This document shows positions 50,143 through 60,935 of a stretch of 64,000 bases of DNA, piece by piece (the first letter of the stretch is position 1; each line of letters begins with the position of its first letter). The notes beneath the pieces are model-generated. The model saw only the letters and a program-made list of their open reading frames with translations. It made no database searches and was not told the DNA's origin. The stretch is from Siphonodentalium dalli. Its lineage: Eukaryota > Mollusca > Scaphopoda > Gadilida > Siphonodentaliidae. The stretch spans positions 83,228,705 to 83,292,704 of the forward strand of contig CP136067.1 of NCBI GenBank assembly GCA_032622095.1. The letters are read 5' to 3'. A program made the position numbers and the translations under genes.

Positions 50143-50646
50143 GGCGGGGCCTGCTGGTCCGGATCTAACCCGTGAACCACATCCATACATCACATTCATT
50201 CCACAGGATGCTGGGCCGACATACCACCAGTATCTGTCGCTCGAGCCGTGTCCCATCGAGCACATCACCGCCATTCACCATTCACATCTGCTCGAGTCGA
50301 CTCCCATCGGGCTCATCACGTCCATCTACCCAGATGCCTGGGCCGACACACCACCGGCATCTGCTGCTCGAGTCGAATCCCATCGAGTCTCACGTCGCAT
50401 GGAAGACCATCCGGACCGGCAGGCCCTCATTCAACCTCTGTAATCGTTTAAATTATTAAACATGTGGCCATCTCCGCAAAAACACCACTGAGTCTCTCTC
50501 AATCCCAACAAACTTAGGAAACAAGGGGCTCTCAATATGGGGTGGGGAGTCCCCTGAATTAGGCCCGGATACGTGGTAGATAATGTTGGGGTCTTGTTGT
50601 GATACTTGTTGGGATACTTGTTAGAAGACAGTTGGGGTCTTGTATA
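50143..50646 (+). repeat. Split-repeat block Y2
   Basis: Second copy of Y1, ending TTGGGGTCTTGTATAA at the right edge of the composite. Confidence 0.93.
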
Positions 50647-50649
50647 ATG

Positions 50650-51440
50650 AGAAATAAGGTCATATATACGTAATGACATTAAACTCAAGAAAACCCGCGA
50701 AAACAAAACAAAATCACATTTAATGTTTTAAGTTATTTCCTTCATAAAAAGAATCTTCGTGATAATGAACCCTCTCAATACTTTAGAATATAGAATTAAC
50801 CTTAAAATAACAAAAAACTTCGGAACACAGAACCTTCAGAATAACGAACCTTCGGATTGGTGAACCTTCGGAATAGCGAACATTCAGAGAAATTTCGGAA
50901 AAGTGGACCTTCGGCATAGTGAACCTTCGGAATAGAGACATGCCCCCCAATATTCATATTATATGCCCAGAGTTCAAAGGTATGGACCCATAAAATTCTA
51001 AACTTGGCCCTTAAAATATTGGACTCCAAATTGGAGCCCACACAGAACATCACTTAAGTCAACTGTACCTGTGTCATGTCCCAATGCGGGAGGGTCCATA
51101 TATACCACAACATTCATATTATATGCCAAGAATTCAACGGTATGGGCCCACGTAATGATATTAAATCTCAAGAAAACCCGCGAAAACAAAACAAAATCAC
51201 ATTTAATGTTCTAAGTTAAGTTATTTCCTCCTGTATCTGTATCGGTATGCGCGCAGGATCAGTTCGGATGTGAGCGCACACTCCAAAAAAAGAATCTTTG
51301 TGAAAATGAACCCTCTCAAATTAGTCTCAATACTTTAGAATATAGAATTAACTTAAAAATAACCAAAACCTTCGGAATAGAGAACCTTCGGAATAGCGGA
51401 CCTTCGGGATAGCGAATCTTCATAATAGAAACATGTCCCC
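50650..51440. repeat. Duplicated flank with TTCGGAATAGCG minisatellite
   Basis: A block starting GTAATGACATTAAACTCAAG (about 50670) recurs from about 51145, with matching TCAAGAAAACCCGCGAAAAC, TACTTTAGAATATAGAATTA and ATTCATATTATATGCC. Each copy contains degenerate ~17-bp units of GAACCTTCGGAATAGCG. The start of the block resembles sequence left of X1 at 39686-39712. Confidence 0.85.
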
Positions 51441-51750
51441 ACAATTACACCGGTGACGTAAACACATGTGCTAATCTTTGTCGTACTATCGTAACTATCG
51501 GTACGATTTATACTCTAGTACGAAATAAACATAATACAATCGCCCAGTGGATTATCGATCGACCACACAATATGAAAAACTCTACACCAGTGTACACCAG
51601 TGTACACCACTGTGTGGCGTAATGAGATTTCAAAGAAGAGAAAGATAACATCGTCCTCCGTTCGAAACTACAGCAGGGCTATCCTCAATAATTAAACATA
51701 ACGCTCATCTGGAAATATCCAACAACTTAAAACAATTTCAACTCTTCTTC
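51441..51750. other. AT-rich stretch, no gene seen
   Basis: Contains a GTACACCAGT doublet at about 51581-51602. Nothing recognisable otherwise. Confidence 0.5.
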
Positions 51751-51754
51751 AATG

Positions 51755-54180
51755 GAAAGATATAAAATAACTCACGTCAAACATCAACGGACTGTGGGCC
51801 GCAGACAAGAACTAATATAATATATTGGAGATTTCAAACCCGATGTTATAACCTTAAATGAAACCAGAATAGAAGAAAATGTAAAAGTAAAAAACTCAGG
51901 ATTCAATTTATTAAGAAAAGATCGTTGGACCAGCGGAGACGGGGTGGCTATCCATGGTATAAAATACCAACATATTGATACCATCGATACGCAAGACGGA
52001 ATAATAGCTATTGGCACTATAGCAGACGAAGTCCTAGACATTGATATGGTATTAAACAATATCAAAAACAACCACTGTGTCTCTGTACTACCCTCCAGGT
52101 AATAATAATAATACTCCGCCCAACAAAGACACCCTCAAGCTATTCAAATCTCGAAACAATAGCTGCATTGGAAACAAATTTGGCGATGTCCTTTTTGATA
52201 TTAAAGAATTATAACTGATTCACTTAAATGATACAAGTGAACCAACTCATTGACATGTACTATAACCACAAAAATAATGAACGTAGCGAAATCATTTATA
52301 CCAAATAAGGTAGTACTAATCCGCAGGGATATTTCACCGTGGCTTACTTCCAACATCCGTAGACTAATAAGAGAGCTGAGAAAAATGCATAAAAAAGCTA
52401 ACCGTTCAAATACTGCATCCGACTGGTCAAATTACCGAATAAAATGAAGTAATATCAGAAGTCAGAAAAGCATAACAAATTCATAACATGAAACAAGAGC
52501 TCCTCCTCAATGACAATAGTAGTGAACCGTCCACTTGGTGGAAGACCCTTCGGCAGCTAATGTTCTCCCCTAATAGCCGAACAATCCCCTTATCTTTGAT
52601 GGTAATGGCATACTGGTATCACATATGGAAAAGGCTGAATGCTTTAATACATACTTCTGCAATGTATCATCACTAAATGGAGCAACCGTGCCCTTCAGTT
52701 CAGGAAATCATTGACGTCCTTTCTTGTCAGATATTAAGTTGACCACCGATTATATAAAGGAGGCCCTTTGTTATGTAAACCCTTCAAGGGCGTCTGGTCC
52801 AGATAAAATTAGTCCCAAAACATTGAAATACTGTTCGGAAACAATTTGCTACCTTAGCCAAAACTTTCAATAAATTTCTAGAAGAATCACACTTCTACCA
52901 AGAATGGAAACGTTAAAATGTTGTCCCTATATATAAAAAGGCGATAAATCTCTCGTTACTAATTATAGGCCAATATCATTGTTGTATGTCTAAAGCTTTT
53001 AAGAAATGCATTTATAAAACAAATGTGGGAAATGTGGGATTTTTTTTACTACTAGCGGACTTATATCAATATTTCAGTCTGGCTTTGTTAGAGGCGACTA
53101 CCTATACCAATTAACATATATTTACAATTACATAACTGATTACATAACTGATTCATTGGATCAAGGTAAAGAAATTAGATGTGTGTTTTGTGGTGTCAGC
53201 AAACTTTTAATAAGGTCTGGCACAAAGGCCTCCTTTACAAATTGGAACGTATAGGGATAGCTGGTAATCTTCTAAAACTCCTTGAGTCTTATTTAACATT
53301 TCGCCAGCAACGGGTAGTCGTAGACAGCACTAATTCAGAATGGAACCACGTGAGAGCTGGTGTACCCCAGGGATAAATACTCGGACCTCTTCTCTTTTTA
53401 ATTTACATCACTGATATGGTACTTGTCACATTCGGCGTTTTGCAGATGACACATCAATGTTTTTAACCATAGAAGATCCTAATCGAGCAGCAGATTTAAT
53501 TAACAGTGATATTGCAAAGTTGGTCGAATGGTCCAACCGTTGGCTTGTTACCTTTAATGAAATAAAAACCGAATTTCTTCTTATTTCTCGGAAAACAACC
53601 CCCACCCCCTGATCACCCACCTCTTATGATAGCAAATTGTATTATTAAGGAAGTTAAGTCTCATAGCCATTTTGGTATCACATGTAGTAATACGGGTACA
53701 TGGGCAGCGCACATTGACGATATTACAGACAAAGCATGGAATAGGGTTAACCTAATGAGGAAATACAAATACATGTTATTTAGAAACACCGTTCAGAAAA
53801 TTTATTTTGCATTTATTCGTCCATTATTGGAATGTGCTGTACCTGTGTGGGACAACTGTGGTATAACATTGAGCAATCGTATTGAAAAGATACAACACGA
53901 AGCAACTAGAATAGTATCAGGAGTGATACGAAGTATTAACACTAGCAATGTAATCTCTGATCTTGGCGGGGACACTTTGGTGGATAGACGTTACATAAAT
54001 TTTACAAAATGTTTCATCGATCATCAACCACAGTATCTCCATACCTTGTTGAACCACGCGAATCCCGGAGCAGAATGATACTCCTTCAGAAAAACTTCAC
54101 TCAGACCTCCTCGTGCAGATCTTTCCTTATACATGGATACTATTCATTAATTGAGGGTATTAATAAATATTGTTTAAACC
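51755..54180 (+). pseudogene. Jockey/CR1-like LINE ORF2 relic
   Basis: Plus-strand pieces in order: NINGL near 51785, then KPDVITLNETRI and LLRKDRWTSGDGVAIHG (endonuclease, 51836-51962), NKFGDVLFDI near 52175, linker PNKVVLIRRDISPWLTSNIR (52293-52352), PIYKKGD near 52925, FNKVWHKGLLYKLERIGIAG (53206-53265), VRAGVPQG followed by a stop where Ser is usual (about 53350-53376), FADDTSMF (about 53440-53465; motif C intact), then HIDDITDKAWNRVNLMRKYK and IRPLLECAVPVWDN in the thumb region (53626-54078). Part of the endonuclease, including the GDFN and SDH blocks, is missing. Many stops and shifts make it dead. Confidence 0.88.
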
Positions 54181-55460
54181 AACAAATCACTGCGCAAGGA
54201 ATGGCATATGGGACATCCTCGATCACGCGTTCGCTCATGAGTCCGCATGTAAACTCGGAATAGAAACTAAATCAATCCTATGCAGAAACCAAAGCAAAGC
54301 AGACAGGTATCTATTTCAACGACGAAAATGTAAAAACCTCTCAAAATCCCCTCTTACCAGACCAAAAGAACTAGATTATGCTGCGATAAACATATGTCAG
54401 CGCAATCGACAAAGCTTGCCCCAAAACTGTATTCAAACGCCTGGTAGAACGTTAGAACTAATTAGGCTAAAACGGAAAACCAGGATGCTATCGGCTAAAA
54501 ACCTAGACAATGTAGAATATAAAACACTATATAATAATCGTAATAGACAAGTACAACAAACGATTAAAGAAGAAAAAGCCAAATCCTGGGAAAATATCAC
54601 CTCAAACCTAAATGAAAGAGAAATGGAGAAACAAATTTGGCAAATTGTTAAAACTCTAACCGGCCAAGGAAAAACATCGGGAAATTCAAAACCGATTCAA
54701 GACTAGAACGGGGGAAAAAATCAGAGAATGCAGAAAAATCCTCCGGGAGATCAATAAAACACAGGAATGGGACATATTCAATAGGTGTTTCAAACACAAA
54801 GTCAATGACTTCATTGATGATAATATCGAATTCTTCTCACCGCTGCTGATAGAGGTGGAGAAACCAAGGGACAGAGATCCCCTGGTTGCTGACGTCACAA
54901 ACCAGGAAGTGAGACACAACCTTAAAAGACGCAGCAAGCCCAACGAATCCCCAGATGATGATGAAATCGCATACTCCAAAATATGGAAAAAAGTCATTGG
55001 GACCATGATCCCTGAACCCGAGAAAGACCACAAATTATAGACCAATTAGGTTATTACAATGCACGGGAACACTTTTCGAACGGGTGATCAGCAGCAGAAT
55101 CAAATCCCATCTCCAGGATACTAACGTTGTCAATACATATCAAAGGGCTTACCGAGATGGGAAAGAGGGTGTTGATCATATATACTCACAGAAGATATAA
55201 AAACGGCAACGAACAGATAATGAAAAACCAGGGCCCTTTTCCTGGATGTAGAAAAAAACGTTGGATTCAGTATGGTACAAGGGCCTTAGATATAAACTAA
55301 GAATCAGAACAGACCTCCCCCAAAAATTGCAATGACGAAATATCAGAAAGACTTAGTGTTCTTTTAAAAGCTGGGACCCCTCGAGGATCAGTACTCGGCC
55401 TTCTATTATTTTTTACAGTACGTTAATGACATGATCCTACATCAAGTGTTCCAGGTCTCT
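54181..55460 (+). pseudogene. Second LINE ORF2 relic (linker and RT), different clade
   Basis: The frame to 54706 includes LELIRLKRKTRMLSAKN and KSWENITSNLNEREMEKQIW (EN-RT linker). 54855-55040 has NQEVRHNLKRRSKPNESPDD, the RT start. From about 55037, in shifted frames, come RPIRLLQCTGTLFERVISSR, FLDVEK (motif A region, about 55235) and AGTPRGSVLGLLLF (motif B, about 55370-55412). Motif C and the thumb are absent. It follows the preceding LINE directly in the same orientation; the spacing suggests insertion of one into the other, but the junction is not clear. Confidence 0.75.
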
Positions 55461-55464
55461 CAAT

Positions 55465-56045
55465 TTACTGATTCGCTATATCTAACAGAAGACACATTCC
55501 ATCGTCTCTGTTTTTAACGATGATGTCTGGTCTGTTACACGATATAGTGCGGTGTGTATGGACCTGCGTATCCCACAGTATCGTGATGTTGCCCTTGGTT
55601 GTCACAGGTGGTGAACGATGTTTATTAAAAAACAGACATTTATATACCAATTTTTAAAGTTAACAAGACAAAACCTAGATAAATTAAAATTATTATTACA
55701 TGTATAGTTATATTACTTTTCAACGGGGACGGCAGGTAGACAACCTTCTTGGTTATGCGGTCCCCGATAGCTCATTGAATGTTATACTATTACACTGTGT
55801 ATATAATTGTAAATATCATATGAATGAGTTATGAATAAATAATCATAGTCATCATAGTCATAGTCATACCACGCCTTATCTGTGGTGATGTTATAATGTT
55901 CACAAAGGCGCCAATGGGCATACCATGTCGCTCGAGGTAGTCAGTCGGGGCGAGCAGCGGACAGCTGATATGATGTTTGTGACACACCGGACAAGTATTC
56001 GTAATACCTGGTCGTGATTTCTTGGTCTTGTGGAGCTATTATATA
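55465..56045 (-). pseudogene. LINE C-terminal tail, minus strand, split by a 216-bp insertion
   Basis: The minus-strand upstream part (about 56010-55872) gives CPVCHKHHISCPLLAPTDYL and ERHGMPIG in one frame, then HYNITTDKAW in another. The downstream part (55650-55465) gives NITILWDTQVHTHRTISCNR and PDIIVKN. A Cys-x2-Cys / HxxxC cluster followed by W(D)-x-VxT-x-R-x(4)-NRPDI is the C-terminal tail of a LINE family with a restriction-like terminal block. The 55650-55865 segment interrupts it. No RT is next to it on this strand. Confidence 0.72.
55650..55865 (+). mobile_element. 216-bp insertion, 5'-truncated LINE/SINE 3' end
   Basis: Flanked by ATACCA at 55644-55649 and 55866-55871, a possible target-site duplication. 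It ends in AATAAATAATCATAGTCATC and an (ATAGTC)-type tail, as LINE 3' ends often do. It sits inside the minus-strand LINE tail and carries no coding motif. Confidence 0.6.
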
Positions 56046-56053
56046 TGAGCATC

Positions 56054-56054
<1 letters not shown>

Positions 56055-56086
<32 letters not shown>

Positions 56087-56093
56087 TACTAAC
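56055..56093. repeat. (TTA)n microsatellite
   Basis: About 11 TTA units. The apparent run of Asn or Leu codons in frames here is an artefact. Confidence 0.95.
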
Positions 56094-57662
56094 AGACATC
56101 AGTACTAATACCAACATGAAGTATTTGGCGTCTAGTTCCGTTTCTATATTGGACACTAAAGGCCATAATTTAAAACCCAAATTTAAAGTTCTGATTATGA
56201 CTGAGGCGTGATTGTATACATAATTTATCACACATCTTTCCTACCTACTTCATAACTTTACTACCTACTTCATTATCTTCTCCCTTCTGTCACACTTCCA
56301 CCTTTCTCATCCCTGCACACGTTTAACTAACTATCCAACATTTATGAGAAAACACAGAACTATATTCAAATTCCCGTCTTCTGTACATGTAAACACTCGC
56401 GTGGCATTCCTATTGGAAAGGATTTTAATAAAAGCCATAGGCTTATGGCTTGTTATACCATCCTCATTTGGACTATTTTGTTTTTCTCTGTATAAATTGT
56501 CAATGTGATTTTGTGTTCTTTCGTTCAATTAAAATATTGTTTACACTAATACCAACATCAAAATACAGGCTAGCGGGCTAATGCCCTGGATGACTCCGGG
56601 GTCGTTGTCGAAAGCCGCCGGGAGGAGTAGCAAACACTTGTCGTACCCGTAGTATACGCCAGTGAGTAATTATCTCTTTCAAAATAATAACAAAAAATCC
56701 TTTACAGAAACTAGCGATCGTGTATAACACATTCCGCCTCATCCAATAACACCCACAAACGGGATCCGGCGTAAAAACTGACCCAGCACAAGCTTAAAGG
56801 GTGAGTCGCAATGAACTTCAGACCCACACGTGGTCAAACTTAGCTCTTACCGACTTGGGACGGGAATATACTCACATATGTTCGGCCCGCTTGCCGCTCT
56901 GGCATTTCCTAGAGAGTCGAGGGACGGATTACCAAGAATGCATATATAGTCATGGTCCAAATCTGTACATATATGATTTTATACAAAATAAAAGCAAAAT
57001 ACAAAAAAAAAATAAACAACAAAATCGTTTGACTATATAATGTATGCACATCATATCTTGTGCAATACCATGTACATATATTTCAGTTATTAAAGTCTAC
57101 CAAACACTGTATATACATAATTTGTCAATGGATGCTTCCACCTATAGTTCCTTGCCCAGGGGGGGGTGGGCGGGAGAGAGAAATTGTAATAACACGTTAT
57201 AGCAAATGCGAATGCTCTCTTAATAAAATATGTGGGGCCTGAAAAGGGCCGCCCTCAGGCTTGGGTTGATTGATTGGTTGATTTAGGGTTTATCGTCGTT
57301 TTAGCCGCTATGCCATATCACGACAAAAAACTGAATCTGATATAAAAAAAGATCGGAGCGAAGCAACTCTGTATATAAATCAGACAATGGATTAGATTAA
57401 AACAATGCAATGATGAGCTATGTACAAATAAAAGCACCTAAGAGGAATGTTTCCACTTAATAAATTCAAGAACTGACTAGTGTGCCATCATACTATAAAA
57501 CGTATAAAATTAGTACAGGAATAGATAATAAATAGCAAATAAATAACATGAAAGTATCAAGGAGCAACATCGAAATATGTAAAGTAGCTTTTAAAATCAG
57601 ATTTTGCAGTAATACGGTATTTAATATCTTTGATGAATCACGCATGAACCTTTATCAATGCG
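56094..57662. other. Stretch with no recognisable gene
   Basis: Open frames are short and motif-free. A G-run (GGGGGGGTGGGCGGGAGAG) lies near 57160. It could include degraded LINE 3' sequence linked to the ORF1 at 57663-58600, but I cannot show that. Confidence 0.45.
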
Positions 57663-58600
57663 TCAAGCTGATGGTCGGGTGAGTGCGAGAGAATGACATC
57701 CTTCACCCAAACGACACAGCCTCGATTCACAAATAATGTTTATGTCTTTGAGAGTTATCAGTTCCTCATCAAACATGTGGTCAAATTTTGAAAGCTCAAA
57801 GATGCACCTCTCTTTCTGTGAGTCGAAACGTTTGAGTGACTTTGACGATTTTTGTTTCGAAGCAACGGGCGATTTTTCTTTTGGAACAATAGTATCAAGT
57901 TGCCTAGATTGTTTCGGAGGAAATGTCTCAACGACAGAAGCTATATCCATAGCCTGCGCTACAGGGTCTGGAACAGGAATAATATCAGTCTCCTCAACTT
58001 GTGTTACTAATAGCATTATACTGACACTTTTTGGTAGACACGATTGCTGAGTATGTGACATGTGGAATGGACGTTCGAGGACCAACTATTTTTTCTTAGC
58101 ATCTATATATGACAGATGATTCTCAGCCTTACATCGTTGACTCTTGAATACATAGTCCCAAATGGGACATGGGCGGTCCATTGCAGCATGTGAACCTTGA
58201 CAGTTTGAACATATCTTAAGAATAGTACAATCCTTATGATCATGACCAGAAATAGAACATCGTGCACAGATGGTTTCTTTACTTTTACAATGTTACTGGC
58301 CACGGCCACACCCCTGGCATTTAAAACATCGCAATTGTTTTTTTTTACATAACTCAGCCAATTTCTGGCTCAGAAGAATCAGCTCTATCGCGATTTCTCA
58401 GCACAGCTCTGTAATGTCCAATGTCGTGTGAGTAATAACCAACACTGTGTATGCAATAGATTTTAATTGCACAAGAGCGTCAGCTTGAATTTTTCTTGAA
58501 CATTCGACCAGAAGAGAGCCACAGAGTGGCGTAGTCCTGAGCAGTTTGACAGATTTTAATTGTCCGGCTATGCGTTGGAGCGTTTTTATCAATCACAAAT
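57663..58600 (-). pseudogene. LINE ORF1 (Gag-like) with CCHC zinc knuckles, broken
   Basis: On the minus strand 58592-58398 gives AGQLKSVKLLRTTPLCGSLL and QADALVQLKSIAYTVLV, the N-terminal RNA-binding part of Jockey-type ORF1 proteins. In shifted frames 58325-58110 has CQGCGRGQ (stop) HC, then CARCSISGHDHKDC, then CSNCQGSHAAMDRPC: three successive Cys/His knuckles. ENHLSYIDAKKK ends just before 58085. The frame 58085-57663 continues as a Lys/Ser-rich tail. Such proteins bind element RNA. Stops and shifts make it dead, and ORF2 is missing downstream. Confidence 0.78.
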
Positions 58601-59070
58601 ACAGAAGGTCTCTTGACATGGGGATCAAAACCAAGTACTAAGCACTGACGATAGACATCAGCATCAGTGGAACTTGGCGGTGATCATTACGTTATTGTAT
58701 GTTATGATTTGCCATATGAAAAGCAAATAATCGACAACTAGCCCAGCAGCCGCCTCGGACTACCCTTCGAATTATGGTTGGGCCAAAAACTGGTACAAAG
58801 CTGAAGCGGTGACCCGTTTAGCCACTGCTTATAGCAGCCTCCGGACAAAGGTCGGGCAAAGAGTGCCCTCGCTACAAAGTTGAGGCAACAAAGAAAGAGA
58901 CCAAGAAGCTGAGCCTAGCCCAGTGCTCTTGCCTCTCCGACGGGCAGGGAAGCTCTTAACCTAGATCGTGTATTTTGCGCCAGTCTTGCAGTCACACTTG
59001 GCGCATCCGATGCCAGGATAACTCCATCGGAAAGTTATGCTTGTGTGGTGCCAATAGCAAGTAAAAGTCT
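58601..59070. other. Non-coding stretch, GC-moderate
   Basis: No frame with recognisable motifs. The 58731-58980 part is less AT-rich than its surroundings and could be a short interspersed element, but I see no tRNA-like A/B boxes or tail to support that. Confidence 0.4.
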
Positions 59071-59280
59071 ACAAAACCCGGGTTTCAATCGAACACAGCG
59101 CGCTCCTACAGCAATACTTTTATGAACACAAACCGGAATTCGTTCTCCTGAACGAAACCAAGTTGTGTTGCCAAACACTTCGAATCCCCCCGGATACCTC
59201 ACCAGGGACTGAAGTAGTGGCACTGAAAACAGCGACCACAATGCATAAAACATGTTATATAGTAGCAATAAATATGATAG
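59071..59280 (+). pseudogene. LINE endonuclease N-terminal fragment
   Basis: The plus-strand frame contains ALLQQYFYEHKPEFVLLNET followed by KL, matching the early catalytic-Glu block (LNETKL) of Jockey-type APE endonucleases. A shifted frame just upstream reads SLQNPGFN, like the usual LQWN-x-G start. The remainder of the domain (GDFN, SDH) is not found, so this is a short relic. Confidence 0.6.
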
Positions 59281-59940
59281 TAGCGATCATATGTCTGATG
59301 TAATCGAAAGGGCGGAAAACCGTGTGCTCAATGATGTAGGTGAACTCTCTTTAAGAGCGGGCATGTGGATCTTCTATACTACATTATAGCCAGTGAATCT
59401 GTCCTACGAAAGACTGTATGGCACATTCATAGGAGAAACAGAAGGTAGCGAGCAGCTACCTCTGCATGCAATATTTGATAAAACATGGAGTCACATTGAC
59501 AAATATCCAAGTCGGCTCACTCGCAACTTGGAGTAAACTGATTAGTCGGCGTTCAGGGAAAATATTCGTATCTGAATGCTGATCTTTCACTTTCTTGCAT
59601 GCCAGAATCAGATTAAGCACGCGAACATCTAAGGCAGTCTATCCAGTCAGTCCTGGATATAGGGCATGCCCAAGAAGCTATCAAAATGTGGATTGTTAGC
59701 GTCTTGTCGCTGTTCCTCTTAGCTGGTCCCGGATCGCTCGTGAGATGTATGCTCGTCCGAAAGGACTTATCCGCCCGAGCGATTCGGACTGAGTTACTTT
59801 GGGCCTGGTCTTGGACAGATGGCGAGTAGTGGAATCACACCAGACTGTTTCGTACGATGGATAATGGACGCCAAGGTTGTTAAACAATTTAATGTGTCAA
59901 CCAGGGAAGGAAATAAATACATGAATTAGTCAAATAGTAA
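59281..59940. other. Left flank of the LTR element, no gene seen
   Basis: Nothing recognisable. The sequence before the LTR reads AATAGTAA; its partner beyond the 3' LTR is outside the window. Confidence 0.5.
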
Positions 59941-60760
59941 TGTAGGAGTGTTGGGTGGTGACAGCTGTCAGTGGAAGGTCCTTACCTGAGGGTTATCTAT
60001 ATGGAAATGACTGACCACTAAGCAGTTGTCACCACTTCAACTTTTCGGGCCATCGGCGATGTGGAAGCTTGATTCTCATTGGCGTCGGGTGTACGGGCAT
60101 CTCTGATTGGCTTTGCCAAGACGAGCGCCCCCACTCTCGATGGTATAAGAGGCCTCACGTTTTTCCAAATCGTTGGTTCGCTCAATACATCCAATAGTGA
60201 GTTTGGTTTTCACCACCTCCAACTGGAAGTTGCTAACCCATGCATTTTTATGGCCATTTCTTTGGAACAAAATTGTTGCACGAAATTGAGACATGATTAT
60301 TATAATTATTTATACATAAGTAAAAGCGTACCCGCTTTTCACTTCCGGTATATTTCATAACTACGGGTACAACGTTTTCACTTCCGGTATATTTCGTAAC
60401 TACGGGTACGAACGTTTTCACTTCCGGTATATTTCGTAACTACGGGTATGAACGTTTTTCTTCAGCTCTTTAGTGTGATTCATTTAGATGGCACCGTTTA
60501 CTGTTCTATTTTGATACTGTATTGATGAAATACAGTAGGTAGCTATCAGTAAAGTAAATACAATAACTTCTGCACAATTCCCTCTGAATTGATACTTATA
60601 TACATACGTTATACGTTTTCCAAAAAATATGCCAATATCTTACTTCTTTCCCATACTGGTCCTAGGGAATGTGGTGTCCTACCTTGGCCCGGGAATAAAC
60701 CTGCCCCAGAGGGTCATGACCCACTAACCTCCATGCTCATATGACCCCCAGTATGCTACA
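59941..60760 (+). repeat. 5' LTR (820 bp, TG...CA)
   Basis: Begins TGTAGGAGTGTTGGG and ends GTATGCTACA just before the primer site. Its first 350 bases match the 3' LTR. It includes three ~40-bp tandem units with ACTTCCGGTATATTTC at 60341, 60380 and 60420. Confidence 0.9.
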
Positions 60761-60764
60761 TTTT

Positions 60765-60780
60765 TGGTGCCGTGAGCAGG
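60765..60780 (+). promoter_or_regulatory. Primer-binding-site-like sequence
   Basis: TGGTGCCGTGAGCAGG four bases after the LTR end. The TGG start pairs with a tRNA CCA end; which tRNA cannot be told by eye. Confidence 0.65.
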
Positions 60781-60935
60781 ATTTCTATTAATAGATTTTT
60801 CAGCATATTATTATCATATTTTTTGTTTTCTGAGTTAAGTAATATTTGAAATTATTATATTCAGAATTTTACTTAAATTTTGTTTGACTCATCGTTACCC
60901 AATTTCGTGTATTTTGTTCATAAAATAGGGCAGAT

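Larger units (their letters stand above)
39756..50646 (+). mobile_element. Composite DIRS/Ngaro-like retrotransposon with split direct repeats
   Basis: Order: X1 (39756-39992), body with broken Gag- and RT-like frames, Y1 (46394-46883), X2 (46884-47120), a CT-rich tract, Y2 (50143-50646). X1/X2 and Y1/Y2 are nearly identical pairs. A repeat split so that its halves bound the body and meet in the middle is the layout of tyrosine-recombinase retrotransposons (A1-body-B1-A2-B2), not of LTR elements. The RT-like motifs below agree. I found no tyrosine recombinase, RNase H or methyltransferase. X2 and Y2 are separated by 3 kb instead of abutting, so the second half may be a non-autonomous or rearranged unit in tandem. 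Confidence 0.65.

Noticed and set aside
47307-50168. A 953-codon open frame that looks like a giant Pro/Ser/Leu-rich protein gene
   Set aside because: The strand is C/T-rich, so stop codons are rare by composition. Other frames of the same strand are also long (a 433-codon frame at 47909-49210), and the DNA is made of nested non-codon-length repeats.
58731-58980. A tRNA or tRNA-derived SINE
   Set aside because: No cloverleaf, and no A or B box could be found by eye.
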